64,000 bases of DNA, taken from Petrosia ficiformis (lineage: Eukaryota; Porifera; Demospongiae; Haplosclerida; Petrosiidae). Below, one piece after another: positions 36,001 to 51,000 of the stretch; position 1 is the first letter of the stretch, and every line of letters begins with the position of its first letter. Made by a program: the position numbers and the translations under genes. The notes under the pieces are model-generated. The model was given only the letters and a program-made list of their open reading frames with translations. It had not been told where the DNA came from and made no database searches. The stretch lies in assembly GCA_947044365.1 (NCBI GenBank), contig OX345643.1, positions 2,816,501-2,880,500 of the forward strand, read 5' to 3'.

Positions 36001-39000
36001 AGCAACTTTAACAGCATGAAGATGAAGTTCCATATGTTGATTATATTGTTCTGTATTAAATAATTAATGATCATAGCATAATTATTTCCTACACTATGAT
36101 ATACATATCACTGCTGCAGTATAAATTATTAAATTCTCTATTGTATAAAAAGAATGGTACACTCTTTAGTACCTATAGCATTGCCCAACTGAGTTAGGAT
36201 TCCAGGTATATGAGATGTAATTTGTCCAAACCACATGATCTCCTTCTTAGAATCTTGGTAAGCAACATGGACAGCTACTAGTCGTGAAAGAAGAGAAGGA
36301 CTTCCGGTAGTTAGATCTGGACCTGCTATAATTGCTTGGATGGCTCTTCCTATGATCTGCAATATAATAAAACATTTAGTAATTTCTAATCATGTGAATT
36401 AACCCATCTATCTGTCTGTATACAGTGTCCACTTATTCTTCCCATGACTATATCTATTCATACCTCATATTCTTCTTTTATCATGTGATGAGGAACACGA
36501 TGGACACTCCTTAAGAAGTCTTGCAAGTATAATTGACATAACTTCTCCCAGTGACTAATATCAACATCACGTAACACAAAAGCTACGGGATCGTCTTCCA
36601 GTAGATCACATAGTTGCTTGTGTACTTGTTGTTCATGACCACCTTCATGAGAAGAAAAGAAATGTATTTTATGATCACAATCATGTGATAATAGTTATAC
36701 AACCATACCTTTTGCATTGTCCCAATTAGAATCAATAGCTTCCTTGATTAACCAGAAGAAAGGAAATCGGCAACTAAAATCTTCTCTGTATTGTTGTCCT
36801 CCAGGATGAATATCTTCACTCCTGCCCATTGCAATAGCATCATAACTGAACTGACAAAGCTTTTCATTAGTAAAGATCTGAAGCCACAAACACTGCAATG
36901 GAGTAGGCTCTCCTCTAGGAACAATATTAGAGTAGGAGAATGAAGGATAGTGCAGAACAAAATTACAGAATGTAAGTAAGAAATACAAAAGGGGGAGAGA
37001 ATTACAATTTTTCATTACCTATTTCCGAGTAAATCTAAGTTTGAGTAGCGATCAACAAAGGACAGTATAGCAGAAAATACAGGTATTATAACTTCATCAA
37101 GTCTTCGTGATAATACATTCTGGAATGTTCCACCACTTTGAAGATTCCTGCCATTCAGAGCTTCATTCAACACCCACTGTCTGTCATTTATAATATCATC
37201 CCTTTCTTTTAATAAAATAGCTATCTGTTTCACTAAAGCTCCATAGAAAGTCTGATCATCTAGAAAAGAGATCATATTGTGTAAACATTACAAAATGTCT
37301 GTAGTAATAGAAGAAAACATTACTAACCTAGAGGGAACTGAGGGTTTTGTGGTATGAGATCTAAGAGGACTCGGATATGATGTGCTGTCCATTCTTTCTT
37401 AGTCACGTCTTTCTCTGCAATTTTGGCTACAGCTGCTTGTATACAATGGTAGAGTCTATAACATTGATTGTGTTGTTTCATTGGTCTGTGTTGTGGTTCC
37501 ACATCCATTGGACTTCCTACCTATATGAAAAAGTAAATGTTTTTATCAAGTAACAAAAACGCTAATGTGTAATTATAACAAAAGATACAAAACAAAATTA
37601 ATTTCGTCTTATTTACTTACCTCTCTCTCCTCTCCACTTCTCTCAAAATCTTCCTCCATTTCTTCAACTGGCACGTCTTCTTCAATCTGCTCATTCTCTA
37701 TGAATTCCAAACCTATAATTTCACTAGGTGGAAGGTCAGATTCAATTTGTTGCAAAGCTTCTTCTTCATTTCCATTTTCCTTTTTATATAATTCTACATT
37801 CATTTCAATATCTTCAACCTCCAAACCATTGAATTCATATCTCTGTTCTTCTACTTCTAATTCATTTCCTGTTCTTGAAACAGGTTCCAATACTCTTCTA
37901 TTTGAAGTGAAGGGCATGTTATAAAACAGTTCACTAATGGGTGCACTAAGAGCTTCATCAAGAGTGAGGGCTGCCTCTGCAGGAGCGCGAATATCATCAA
38001 TATGAGCTGATATCCAAGTACCACCTTGAAATCCCACAAATGAGGAGCTTTCTTTGTCTTTATCAACTCCTCTACGAGGGAGATGTATGATGAAGAGTAC
38101 ATGGGTTGTTCCTTGTCCTGGTCTTCTCTGTAATCTTGCTTTTTCCCTTTCATCATCAACACGATAACGAGCACATGCTATCAGATCACCATAGAGATGT
38201 CCAGAATCACATTGAATAATTAAAAGCTTATCTCTGGGATCACGAGAAAAAGCTGGGCTATAGAATACAATAAACATAAATAATCATCCTACATGAAAAT
38301 CACATGATCCTCACCTGACTTTGTTGCTAAAGTCTAACTCTGTATCAAATTCCTGTAACAGAAAACAGGATGCTAAGTTCTCTTTAATTTCAATGCATTG
38401 ATATAACTGTGTGAGCTCAACATTTGACAGGAGATGACTGTGTGTGGTTACCTAAATGATAATGATAATTATACATTTATAACATATAAGTATTAAAAAT
38501 AAATTTTACTTGTATCAGAAGACCATCTGAATTCACAGTATGTGTCTGTAAATGATGCTGTAGAAATTGGACAATTGATCCATGACACTGGTCACAGAAA
38601 TATATTTCTGACAATTTCTCTGCTTCTTCAGCTAACACAGTATGCTCTAGTCGAATCAAAGCATCTGGAGATGCCATCTGTAGTAAAATTTCACAACTAC
38701 ATTTAAGTACATCTTTTCTCCATTCTTCTGTTTCTTCGTAATCAGGATCAATGTACTGTCCAGTTTTAAGCTGCTCTGTTGCTTGAAAGATGACAGAAGC
38801 TGGTGTGTCATTCTGAAAACCTACAAAAGCATCTTGAGGTTTGAAGCTGTGAAACAAAAATAAGCAATCTAGCAACATCACACACAGTTCCCAAATCTTC
38901 ATTGCACTGACCTAGAGTTTGTATCTGCTACATTGCTAAACTGTTTCACCCATTCTTCAAGTCTTATCAATACCTCTTTCTGCCAGTCCAGAAGGACAGT

Positions 39001-42000
39001 CTCTGTCAAAACAAAATGTTTTTCAAGTCGATTGATAAGAGGAGTTGGAAACTTCTCATAAACTGTTCCTTTTTCAGCTATCAGGATTAGCCTAAAAGAA
39101 AAATGAATCAATACATAATTAATGACAGACAATAAGTCACAAGGATGGATTGCATATAGATAATATTTACATACTTAAAGTCATTATGAACACGACATTT
39201 TACTCTGTGTGTCTGTAGACCCAAGTCAACATAACGAGTACCTCCTAAGACAATATAATACTGGTTTAACAGATCATACAAACTCTCATACAGGTTTTCT
39301 AAATTAAGTAAGATAACAGTACGACCAGTTTCCATGCAGATCTTAATCTGGTTGATATTCCGGCAAACTTGGGTGTATTCACGATCTTTAGGGAATGAGC
39401 TACCAAACAAAACAAAAGGCTCCATCCTTCGTCTCCTAATACTCTCCCCTCCCATATCCTCTTCTAAAGCATCAGATATTGGAACATTGGATGAGAGACC
39501 TACAACCTCATGAAGATAATGTTTAAGGACCTGCAATGCTGCATAGTTCTCAGTTAAGAACAGGAGATAACGATTCTCTCTGCCAAAAAAAAAAGATAAG
39601 TACAATTATAATAATTATAATGAAGCATGTAAACTGATTAGCGAATGGATAATGATGTGATAACGTACCCATGCCATGTTATTTCTTTTGTTCTCAAACT
39701 GGTTTTAATAAGTCCCAAAGGAGTGCAGTCAGGATGTAAGGTTTCTCTTTCCTGAAAATGCAAACATTAATAAACACATACAATAAGATGCTTTGCAAAC
39801 CTCTTCTGATGCATTTCTCAAGTCTGGTAAGTTGCTACCAAGGTTACCCAAATAATTCATAAATATTTCATAAGTGTTGAAACTATCCAGTCCACCAAAG
39901 TTCCTTTTTATTGCATGTTCAAGCTGTGGTCCAGTTGGAGGACAGATTGACTTTTCACACATCCAGTAAAGCATTTTTATCAAACTATAGTAACAAATTA
40001 AAGTACATTTGATTCAGGATCATATTGTTTCTTAATCATCGATTAGTTAATTATGGAATTTGGTGATAATAGTTATACTGTGTTTCAGTGTTTTTGATAA
40101 GCACACCATTTGCCCAAGAGCTTCTTATTTGGCACTGCACAGTTCTCTCTTTGGGCCATTGGCACTGTTAATTATGATTATAGTATCACTAACAGCATTA
40201 ACTCAGGCTTTGTTAATTGGCTCAATATGTACTCCCAATGGCCCATACACTAATCATTTTTGAGCCAATTTAGTCCATGGTTCAAGATTTTTCAAAAACT
40301 CTGCTGTCTTTCTATTTACCTGTAAAAATCTCTCAAACCAAAAAATGCTCTCTTTCTCCTGTCTTGTTCCTCACAAATATTCTTGTAAGCAGCTGCTAGT
40401 GGTCTGAAATATGGGTCTAGTCTTTCCTTCACTGGGTCATCTACACGATTAGAACATATTCCTCTGAAAAGAACAGAAAGATATACTAGAATATTAACAA
40501 TTTTGTAAAGTAATTCATACCTAGCGGAGAGTTCTAGTTCATCCTCATCAGGATCCCCTCGTGTTACCATGACACCACGATTCATTTTGGCTGGGTCCAA
40601 AGCCCAGTTAGAAATACCAATGAAAGCAACACGTTGTTGCCGATCAATAATCTGTTATGGTACATAATTACATACAGTACACATATTACTATTGTATCCT
40701 GTACCTGTTGTGAGTCATCACCTCCTGCTGTTCCATCTTCAAGAAGTGGATGAAGAGCTTTTAGAGGTAAATTAGGAGAGTCTTCTGCCAGTCCTACTTC
40801 ATCAAGAACAACAACTGACACATAATTAGTTGTGTCCTGTTTCTTCTGGAAACTCTTGGCAGTGTTGAAGACTTCTATAACACTTTCTGGTGTTGAAAGC
40901 TGACTACACTGGTATGAGAACATTTGGACCTAAAGAGAGTATATTATAACACATGATTGAAAGACAACTATTTGTAGCAACCTCTTTCAATTCTTTTAGT
41001 AGTGGTTTTTCTGAGGATCTTCCCAACATAGAATCAGCAACAATGGATTTTGCAAGGGACTTTGAACTACCAGGCTTTCCAACAAGGAATAATGGAATCC
41101 TGAGCTCAATACAAACAGCCATCATGAATACATTCTCTCTCAGAGCTGCATTCCTTGCAATGTTAGGTCCAAGTTTCATATTTCCAAGAAGAACATCTTG
41201 ACACCTGCAAAGAACAATAGATCAAATCAAGAAAGCACACCAAAGAATCAATGATAGAATAAATAGCAGTAGAAAGAAAAAGTATACTTAAATAATAAAC
41301 TGTAAGTATACAAACCATCTCATTTCATCACAAAACTGTTCCCTTCCTTGTGGAAGTGCTAATGGAGCTCGGAACTGATTAACAACAGCTTCTTCATACT
41401 CTTCTCTGTCTTGTAGTCTGGCATGATAACACACACTCAAAGAGAGGATTAATGCTCTAGTAATTGCATCAGTAGCTTGTTTCATCTAGATGAAAGCAAA
41501 CAAGTAATTATGAAAAAATTATCCGTATAATTGCTTTGTGATGGCTATGTATCAATCATAGCTGATGACACTAGTGTTTCTACCTTTCTGCATACTCAAA
41601 AACTGGAGCCTGAAGAAGTGTCACTATGCACAGTAACTAAAGTACCTCCTTCAAGGTTATAAATGATGACTTGCTCATGTCTGAAACCCATTAACCTATT
41701 ATACTTACTTATTAAAGATTCTTGCATCATCTTTATACCATTTCTCTGCTATATGCAACAGTTATTAGTATTAGTTGCAGTTTTACATTCTTCTTGAATA
41801 TGCGTGCGTTCTCCTACGTGCCACGCTCATTAATTGACTTAGCCGCCCCCACCCCCCGGAATGAAGCAACTTCCTTTACTATGCGTACAACGCATACTCA
41901 CGCAAGTGACACAAGGAATATAAATATATATTATATACATAATTATATACATACAACTGCGTGGAAATCAATTATAGGGATGGCTCTGTGGGTCATAAAA

Positions 42001-45000
42001 AGGGGGATATACATATACATATAACCATTAAATTTTAACAAATGACTATACAGTCATACACACCCTGAAATTCACACATACCTCTTTTTGTGCTTTTTCA
42101 GCAACTAGATTTTGAAACTTGTCTGCTTTATCACAGAAGTATTGAAAGACAATCATGGTTCTTTCTACATCTCTCAAACTCACAAAACTGCATTCATCCT
42201 ACAAGGAAAAAGACTGGTATGTGCAATGTAGCAACAGTATATTCAATAACTGACTTTTCTATTCCTCATGTAGCTTTGATTCCAAGCTAAGACATGAGTA
42301 ACAGCTTCTATGATATTTGTTTTTCCAGTAACATCAGCTATAGAATTGCACCTTCCTTTAACAATCTGTCTTGTATAATCCCTCTCTGTAGCATTATTCA
42401 ACTGTCCAAAATCATAAACTAGAGGTCTCATACTTGGAGGTAAATCAAGTACCCTGTATACCAGCTGACGAAGAGGTATTTTACCTACAAGATTAAATTA
42501 GCATTTTTATTACACAGTCATAACAGTACAGATATTTATTGATCTGAAAATTTTAAAGCTACCTAATTTTTGTTGTGTTTCAGTTGCTTTTACATAGAAA
42601 CCCAGACCAGCTGATTCCAGTTTCTCAATCATTTCTTCTGTGTGTCTATAGGGTACATATACAAGTATATAGATCATTCCATATACATAATTTATAATAC
42701 AAACAGTAGCTTACTTCTTGTATGGATTGCATGCTGCAATGAATTTAACATTTTCAGCAACTGGACGACCATGGATACGACGATCACACATGACCTCTTT
42801 AATAAGACCAACAGCTTCTGTAGTATTAGCTTCATCAAAAAACAGAACAGTGTCTATTTTATGTGTGTTCCTATTTTCAACTGAGACGTTTTCAGCATCT
42901 TTCACTTTTTTAGTAATGTCTGCTTCTGTGGTACCTCCATGGACCTGATGAAGTTGACATATTGTCTTATATATACAGTAGATTCTAATTATACATTAAT
43001 TTATATAATATTTAACCTTCATTATCAGCATTGACATATCATTTCTTACATAAACTGAAATAAAACACATTATTCAATTAACCTTCATAATCAGCATGTT
43101 CCTAACATGTGCTCCTCCCTGTCTACATCCTTGAGCTGCTAAGTCACACATGAACCTGATCAGACGCGTTTTACCGCAACCAGTTTCACCCATGATCACC
43201 ACTGGAATATTACATCTGAATCTCATATGTATCGCCAGTATCTTTATAACATTATCCACAGTGAGGACATAGGATGGATCAGGATCTGTCATCCACTCCA
43301 AACCCATTACCATGCCAATCTTTTCAATCATTATACCCTTATCCCAAGTCTGATAGTTCTCTGAGAGATTCACCTGGTTCTCCTGAAGTCCTATATACAC
43401 AATAAAACAATAAAAAAACATCAAATACGTTTCTTATCATTATATATACCAGTATAGAGCTGTCGAGTCATGGCTGTTCTCTCAATGATTTGATTTCTCA
43501 CTGGATCCAAAAGATCACCATTTCTGTTAGCATTGAAACCAACAAATGTAATACTCATTCCATCGTCATTAAAGAAGAGGTATGGATGATAGCTGAAGAA
43601 TGATATGATGGATATATTTAGGATGACTGGTAATGCATGCTGTCTATTCGTGATGAAAAAAAGGCATAGCAAGTAGTTGCATAAATGTTTCTATGATTTA
43701 TTTGTGAGCATGTAGAGGTGGTACATTAAAATGTTTACGTCCTGTTATTTTACAACCTGCAATTATTTAATAAGGGAAAAAAGAGAAAATGAAACACATA
43801 CATAGTAGATCTAAATGAATAATTTGTAATGTGTAAATATGAATATATAGTAAGACTGTAAAAGACTAGAGTCTGTATAGCACCAAAGTTTGTAACATCA
43901 GAACATCAGAAGTTAGTGGATCAGTTTAGTGTGTAATAAAGGAGAAGCAAGAACTTTTGGAAGCCAAGTTTGTTTCACAGCTAAGAGATACCACAGAGTA
44001 AAGGATACCGTATATCAGGAATTTTTTGCGAGGTTTAATTTTAGCGAATTTCGCGAATCCATCACGAAAACGCAAAATTAAAAATAGCAAAAATTTCATT
44101 CTTAAAACGATAGGGTGTGGTTTCATTAAAATTGCACGTGATTTTGAAAATCGACATGGCGTTGTTTAAGTACCTCCAAAGATCGCCCCTTCCTTGACAA
44201 GTAACGACACCACTTCTTCTGATAAACAAACAAGATGGAGCAGATATTATTCTTGGAACATGCGCCACGGTTTCCAGATCCCCTGTACTAGCTCAATATC
44301 GAATGGCTACTGCGTAGGCATCGTGGATATTTCCAAACTCCGGTTCGCAAACCAGTTCTTGTCCAAGCGTAGGATTCCAGATTTTCTTAAAGACATGATA
44401 TCCTGTGATACACGAGTCGTAAACGAACTGCCGTTCTTCTCCCATGGTTGTCATTGTGAGTTTATAACACGTACGATCACGAGGTGAGTGCAGTGGGCGG
44501 GATTATCTTTGTTTAATTTTTCTGAACGGAATCGCTAAAATAAAATCGTGAAATTCGGTTGTTCCACCTATTCGTGAAATATAAATCTCGCAAAAAATTC
44601 CCAATATACGGTATATTTTTCAATGAATCAACTGACATAAGTGTGTTGTAATTTGTTTTAGTATATATGTATTATTTACAGATTGAAAATAATATACGTT
44701 ACTCTATGCTTCCATTACTAATTATTGATTGCATTCCTCATGGCTATTGGTATGCCCATAGGTTGAAGTCTATGGAAAATACTATAACACATCTTCCCGG
44801 CATTGATGCAGATATATTTTACACTTGGAAATTCACATAAAATCAAATAGTATTAGAATCAAATTCATAACATAAATATGCATATTTGTGCCTCTTTGTA
44901 CTCTAACAGACTTCCAGGGTGATAATAATTATATGCAACATAATCATTGTTTTAGTAGCTTTTGTGATTCTTTATACTAGAATAATGAAGGCATATCAAA

Positions 45001-48000
45001 ACCAAAATAAAAACAAAATTAAACTAACTACTTTCATATAACAACTCTGTGTTTTGCTTTTAAACTGTAGCTATACTTATGTAGGGTTGCTTTATGGAAG
45101 TGGTTAGTCTAATTTTCCTGCTAAGGGACTATCCCATTTGTGTCTTTATGGCCCGTAGGGCCATCCCTATGATTGCTTTCCACAGGGCTGAATCTATATA
45201 TTATAATTATATTTTCTTGTGTCCACTTGCACGAGTATGCGTTGTATACATAGTTAAGGAAGTTGCGTCATTCCGGGGGACTTAATCAACAATTGGCGTA
45301 GCACATAATAGAATGCCCGCTTGATCTCTTTAGACCGGCAGGAAGAAATTGGTTAGTTGCATTTGTAGGTACCATAATGCTATTAACAAAAAATTTCAAC
45401 ACCAGCCATGCAGTGTGCTTACTTCTGTTCCCATTGTTTTCTTTCATCAATCTGATATTCCTGGAGGTCCTCCATTTGTTCAACTTCTTCCTCATTTTCT
45501 GCAGCAACTTCTCCTTTCAATGAAGATGTAGCAAAATCCTATAGTGAGATATGAATAAATGATAACAGGAACTGAAATTATATTCTACTGTTATATAGAA
45601 AGCTAAGAAATTCCTAACAAACAGTATCTCCATTTAGTGATGAATGAAGGGCATACCTTTGACATTCTGACCATAAACTTCACTGCAAATGTCTTGAGAC
45701 CAGACATTACATCACCAACAATATCCTCATTACAAAAGTCAGACTTCTCACAAGATCTCAGTTGAGTATCAAGGAAACACACAAAATGTTTTATCTCACC
45801 CCATGAAGGATCTTTAACTCCACATTGTCTGAAAAAGAAAGAGTAAATGCCATTGCCAAAAATTCAATTTGTTTGTTTAAAAGCAATCTTGGACTTAATA
45901 TATACTTAGATGCTACCAATACATTTTTAATGGCTAGTGAGAGCATCAATAATTGAGCAAACCAAACATAGGTTACTTGGTGCATAATGATGCATTTCAG
46001 ATACAACTGTTATTAATTTTGCAACTTCCACCAGCTGATTGCGTTTTCACACACGATACCATTAATTGACCAAGCTCCCTAGAATGACAAAACCTCCGTA
46101 AAAACATACACAACATGTATGTGACACACGTAAATAAATACTATAGTTCAAACCCGTGGGAAAGCACAGAGAGCCATAAAAAGCTGGGTAGCTAACCTTT
46201 AGGTATTTAATTGTAATACAATCAAATGAAGGAAGGGGCTGGCTTAGTATGGTAAACCATGTAATCATCTCTTTGCGAAATATTTAGCTGAAAGTTTCCA
46301 TACAAACTATGGCCAAAATGCGTGTCCTTGAAATATTTTTACTCACTTCTGGCATAATCAAAATATAGTCATCAGAAAAGTATTAACGCTTGTATAAATT
46401 CTACATACTATTATGTACCAAGTGAACAGTGATCCTGACAAAACAAGCACAGCTACTAGTTGCAGCTTTGTATCATAAAGATTGAAAGATGTATAGTACT
46501 CACCCTAGCAACACTACCAGACATTCCATTGCTGTACCTTCAACTGCACTCTCTGCATACATATATCTGTCCAGTGATACATTTGCAGTATGTCTCTGAA
46601 GATATTGAAAGACACGTTGAAACATAGAACTATTGAATTCTTTATCATCCATAGGCATAACGTAAGCATCTATATGTGTATAGAAAAAGACAAACGATAT
46701 GAATACTAAAGCTGTATTTATTAGTACCATCCCTGTGATTGCTTTCCCACTGGTTCGAACTAAATATATATATAATTATATATATATTATATTCGTGAAA
46801 AGTATGCACTGTATACATAGCTAAGAAAGTTATGTCATTCTAGGGCTCAATAAATTAATGGGCGTGGCACATAAATGAACACACACTCAAGCTACAGTAC
46901 AAGAACCTTTAAAAAGTAATGAGTAGAAATCTAGTATATTGTTTTGCTGGTAGAAAGCCAGAATTCACTGATAAATGATGACAACACAAAGCAATCAGAG
47001 ACAATTTTTTCTCCATATGTTGGAATACCTTCTCTCCTGTTCTTCATCATTTGCAATACTATTCTTGGTGAAACACACTTTATTGATGGAAGAATATTAA
47101 GTAGTGCAATAGTTCGTTTAGCAGGAATCTGTTCACTCTAATAACAAGGAAGGAACTATAAAACTATATATCAATAGTGCAATTACAGAGTACCTTAGGA
47201 ATGGTTACTTCAATGGTATACAAATGAGCAGGATGACATCTCCATATTCTACCCTGACTATCACAAACAGCTTGAAGTACTAGCAAAGAAAACAAGATCG
47301 AATCCACTTGCCATAGGACCTATATAAAGAGCACTGTCGTTATTTTAAACAAGAGAAATTGTTTCAGCTTTCTATTGATTATCAACTATAACAGTTGCCT
47401 TGTTATAGTTTAATTAATAAAATCATCTAACAGTTATGCACGAAAAAAGCTACATGTATAGAGAAATAGATACAGGATCATGTAGATATAACATCAAAAT
47501 AATGAAAATAGATAACAGTGGATGACATATCATTTCTTACACTTGGAGAGATATCCAGATGAAAGATAGTAGCTCTTGTGTTAGAAAACTCTCCCTTCAG
47601 TGCTTCTACAATAGTATCAGTCGTCACTTTGGGACCATGAATTGGAATAATTATCTCATGAGAATCAACACTTGTCTTAGATGCTAAGAGTTCCTTCATA
47701 CGATGAATATATAAAGATTTACCCATTCCAGCTCGTTCAGAAGTTACTACTCTGACATAGGATCTAAAGAGTATGTTAGTTAGTATAGCTTAATTATATT
47801 GTAGTATGAATTCTTACTGCATAGTAAAAAATTCTTCATGAGAAATAAGGCTCATTCATACACACTTGACAAAGATATTCATGAAACACATAAAAACATA
47901 ATCATGCAAGTAGTACTAACTTATCAGGATCCACTTCTGAGGCCAAAATCTCCTTTCCTGAAGAACCTGATTGAGGTCTAGACCATGAGATAAAGTGGTT

Positions 48001-51000
48001 CTTCAAATACAATGCAAAATTTTGGTCTGAGTAGACAGTAGTAAGTGGACGACGATATAACTGTAGTTTTGAGACCATGTGTGATTTGTCCTCATCTTCA
48101 TTACTACAAATGATCACCAGTCTGTAGTCTGTGTAAGAAAACCATTTTTTTAATACCTTTACATGAATAAGAGATGCATTATATTCAAAATCACACATAG
48201 AAATAAATATGTGTGAGTTTATTTAGTGGATACATAATAATATTATTACATGTACTTCAGTATCTCTCACCTTTCTTTCCCTGAGATAATTCTTGTAAAT
48301 TTCTAAGAGCTTTATCACATGTTTGATAAGATAGTTTCTCAGCATGAACCAGACAAAATATCCGAAAATTGTTTGGATCCCCAAGAGCTCTCTTCCATAG
48401 TAAAGTCACCTCCTCATCAGTTGTCTGTTCATTACATAACAAAACTTCTTCATAGGTAGGCATTGGAAGATTAGTATCATTTTTGTACAAAGAAAGCGTA
48501 CTTTTGAGAACATTCTCTGAAAAAAGAATGATACTAAATCATAAACAAAATGTTAGCAAATAGAAAAGGTATGTAATCAAGCTTCAAGAAATTTCATTAA
48601 CCTGGAGGTACTACCAATAGATTATATTCACCAACTTTGAGTCCTTCTGGGACAGTCCTTCTGTGTGATACTGGATCTGTAAAAAATACAACAGATGAAC
48701 TTAAACTAAGTTGATGTGTCTTCCTGTATCAAGTGCTTTACTTTTGCAAGCTTCACTAAGCTGATGAAGTACCATTCCAAGCTCTCGAAGTGGAAGATAA
48801 GTCTTGGCCGAAGTATCAGTTCTAATAATCTCAACTTCTTCACTGTAATAGTAAACACAATGTAAATATATGGTGTAAACACTTCTTTTACATACTTTGT
48901 TGGAGATGAGTCTGATCCTCTACTGTCTTGTCTTTCATATACATCTGTTGATTCTTCAAGACCCGTTTCATGAACAGTGAGAGAAGCTTCAAAGAGTTTT
49001 CCCTGATCACTCCTCTCATTTAGGTAGTCTAATGCAAGACTAATATCATGAGGATAGTGTTTAGTAGCTTCTATACAAAGATCAAGGTCAAATCCAGTAT
49101 TATAAAGCTCAATAACATCTGGGTGGTTTTCATCTACTGGAATTCGTTCAATAATTTTCACCTTTACAGGTTTTTGTCGTACGTCTGGCTCAATTTCCAT
49201 TGGAGGTGCCTCAATAGGAGTATCTTCATCCATTTCAACAGCTTCCTCCTCCTCTTCCTCTCTCTCGTCTTCTGAAAAAATGTCGTCATTGTCGCTATGA
49301 TCAAAGTATGGTTCTGTCATAGCATCACTATCAGCTTCACTATCAGGATAAATGAAATCCTCTGTGTGTTTTAGACACCAATCTTCTACTTCTTCCTCTG
49401 TATCTGGTTTAGCACATCTGTCAAAAGCTAGCATTATCAGTTTTGTACGGAATCCATTCTCCTCTTTTAAATTGGCAACTATAGCTTTCTGTTTATCAGT
49501 CAGTTCTTCATATTTTAACTGGGGTTCAGGTGCATTTGAGGCTACTTCAGTTTTCATAATGTCTTCAAACACTCTAGATATACCAGACATTCTGTTGTTG
49601 TCTTTATGTATCTCTAACCTTTGGTGATGTGTATCGTATTCCACAGCTTGTGTGGTAAGATTAGTATATGCATTGGAGTGAGGTAGTAATGGAATAGAAG
49701 GTGATTTGTTATGACTGCCTAACAGTTGTTCCTTTGCCAATGACTCCTCTTGAAGAATAGCACAAACAATTTGTATCTGTTCCTTCACATTGCTTGTTGT
49801 CACCTCTCTTGAAATACTTTGAAGAAGTGTCATGACTTCTGATTTAATTGGTTTGTGTTGATCATCTACATACTTAAACTGTCCTAGTACTTCACACAAT
49901 GATAGCAATTGAGGAGTTGTGAAATAATTCAACTCGTAAAATTGGCTTCGTCTGTTCTCAACTTCTTTCATCCAGTTTTCTAAATCATTCTCCATTTTAA
50001 TGGATTGAGCATTGAGAAGTGCAACGACATTTGGGGCAGGGCAAGGAAAACTAAATGCCCATCCGATGTACACACTATTTCCATGTTGTTGAAGAGATAT
50101 CAGGTTATCAGCAATTCGACAAACACTATGAAATGTCTAAATAATAGAAGAGATTGATAATCCTTGAAAGGAATCAATACTCATTAAAACTCACATCTAG
50201 GAACACATCTACTTCTTTTCTTTCTTTTGATTCCCTTCCAGTTATTAGCACCAGCTTACTTTCTAAATCTCTTAGCTCATTAAGGCTATATTGAAGTTTA
50301 GCGATCTTCTTCTGTTTTGAATGCCTCAACTCCAAATGAATTGTTTCAGATCTGCCAAAGAGAATACCCTTCTTTATAGACCCAATCTCATAGCGACCAT
50401 ACTGGTTTATGTTTCTCATTTGACCAAATGATGTTTTCTCCACTGACCCCTGTGTCTCTTTAACTGATTGATACCAATCAATTTCCTGCTCACAACTTCT
50501 CTACATTAACAAAAGCAACATTGCGGTGAGATCATGCATATACTATTAATGAAAATCATCTTTTCGAAATGTATTATATTATATGTATACTAATTTACCA
50601 TAATCTTTGGTAGATCAGGTGCTTGTTTAAGTGTGTCCCAAAGTGTTCTACAATTCTCTTGTAATTTCTGATACCCAGCTGTTTTTGGAAGTTTGTAAAT
50701 GAGTGGACCAAAACCACTTCCAACTGTTCTCAAGTGGGAGAGCTTGTCAGTAGTAAGATCACCCTCACCACCAGCAGCAGTTGCAAGAGCAATATTTACA
50801 AAGTTCTGAAGGTCATTTACATCTGAAGGAGAAATCAATTATAATAATTGCAATGTGTCATATCATTAATTGCATTGTAGTCAATAAAATACATCAGCAT
50901 CAATGAAAAATTCAAACCTTTTGTTTCATTTCTAATCCACTCCACAATCTTCTGGCAATCAGCAAATGCTTCTAAACACTTTCTCTTCTTTGCATCAGTT

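Noticed and set aside
44194..44487. 97-codon ORF on the plus strand inside the MITE
   Set aside because: It is antisense to the HIRAN-like peptide and has no recognisable motif; the minus strand is the coding one.
48706..48895. C-terminal extension of the long minus-strand ORF 50073-48706
   Set aside because: The sequence after 48896 is an intron (gtatgt donor); the next exon 48842-48742 resumes the RNF213 frame.
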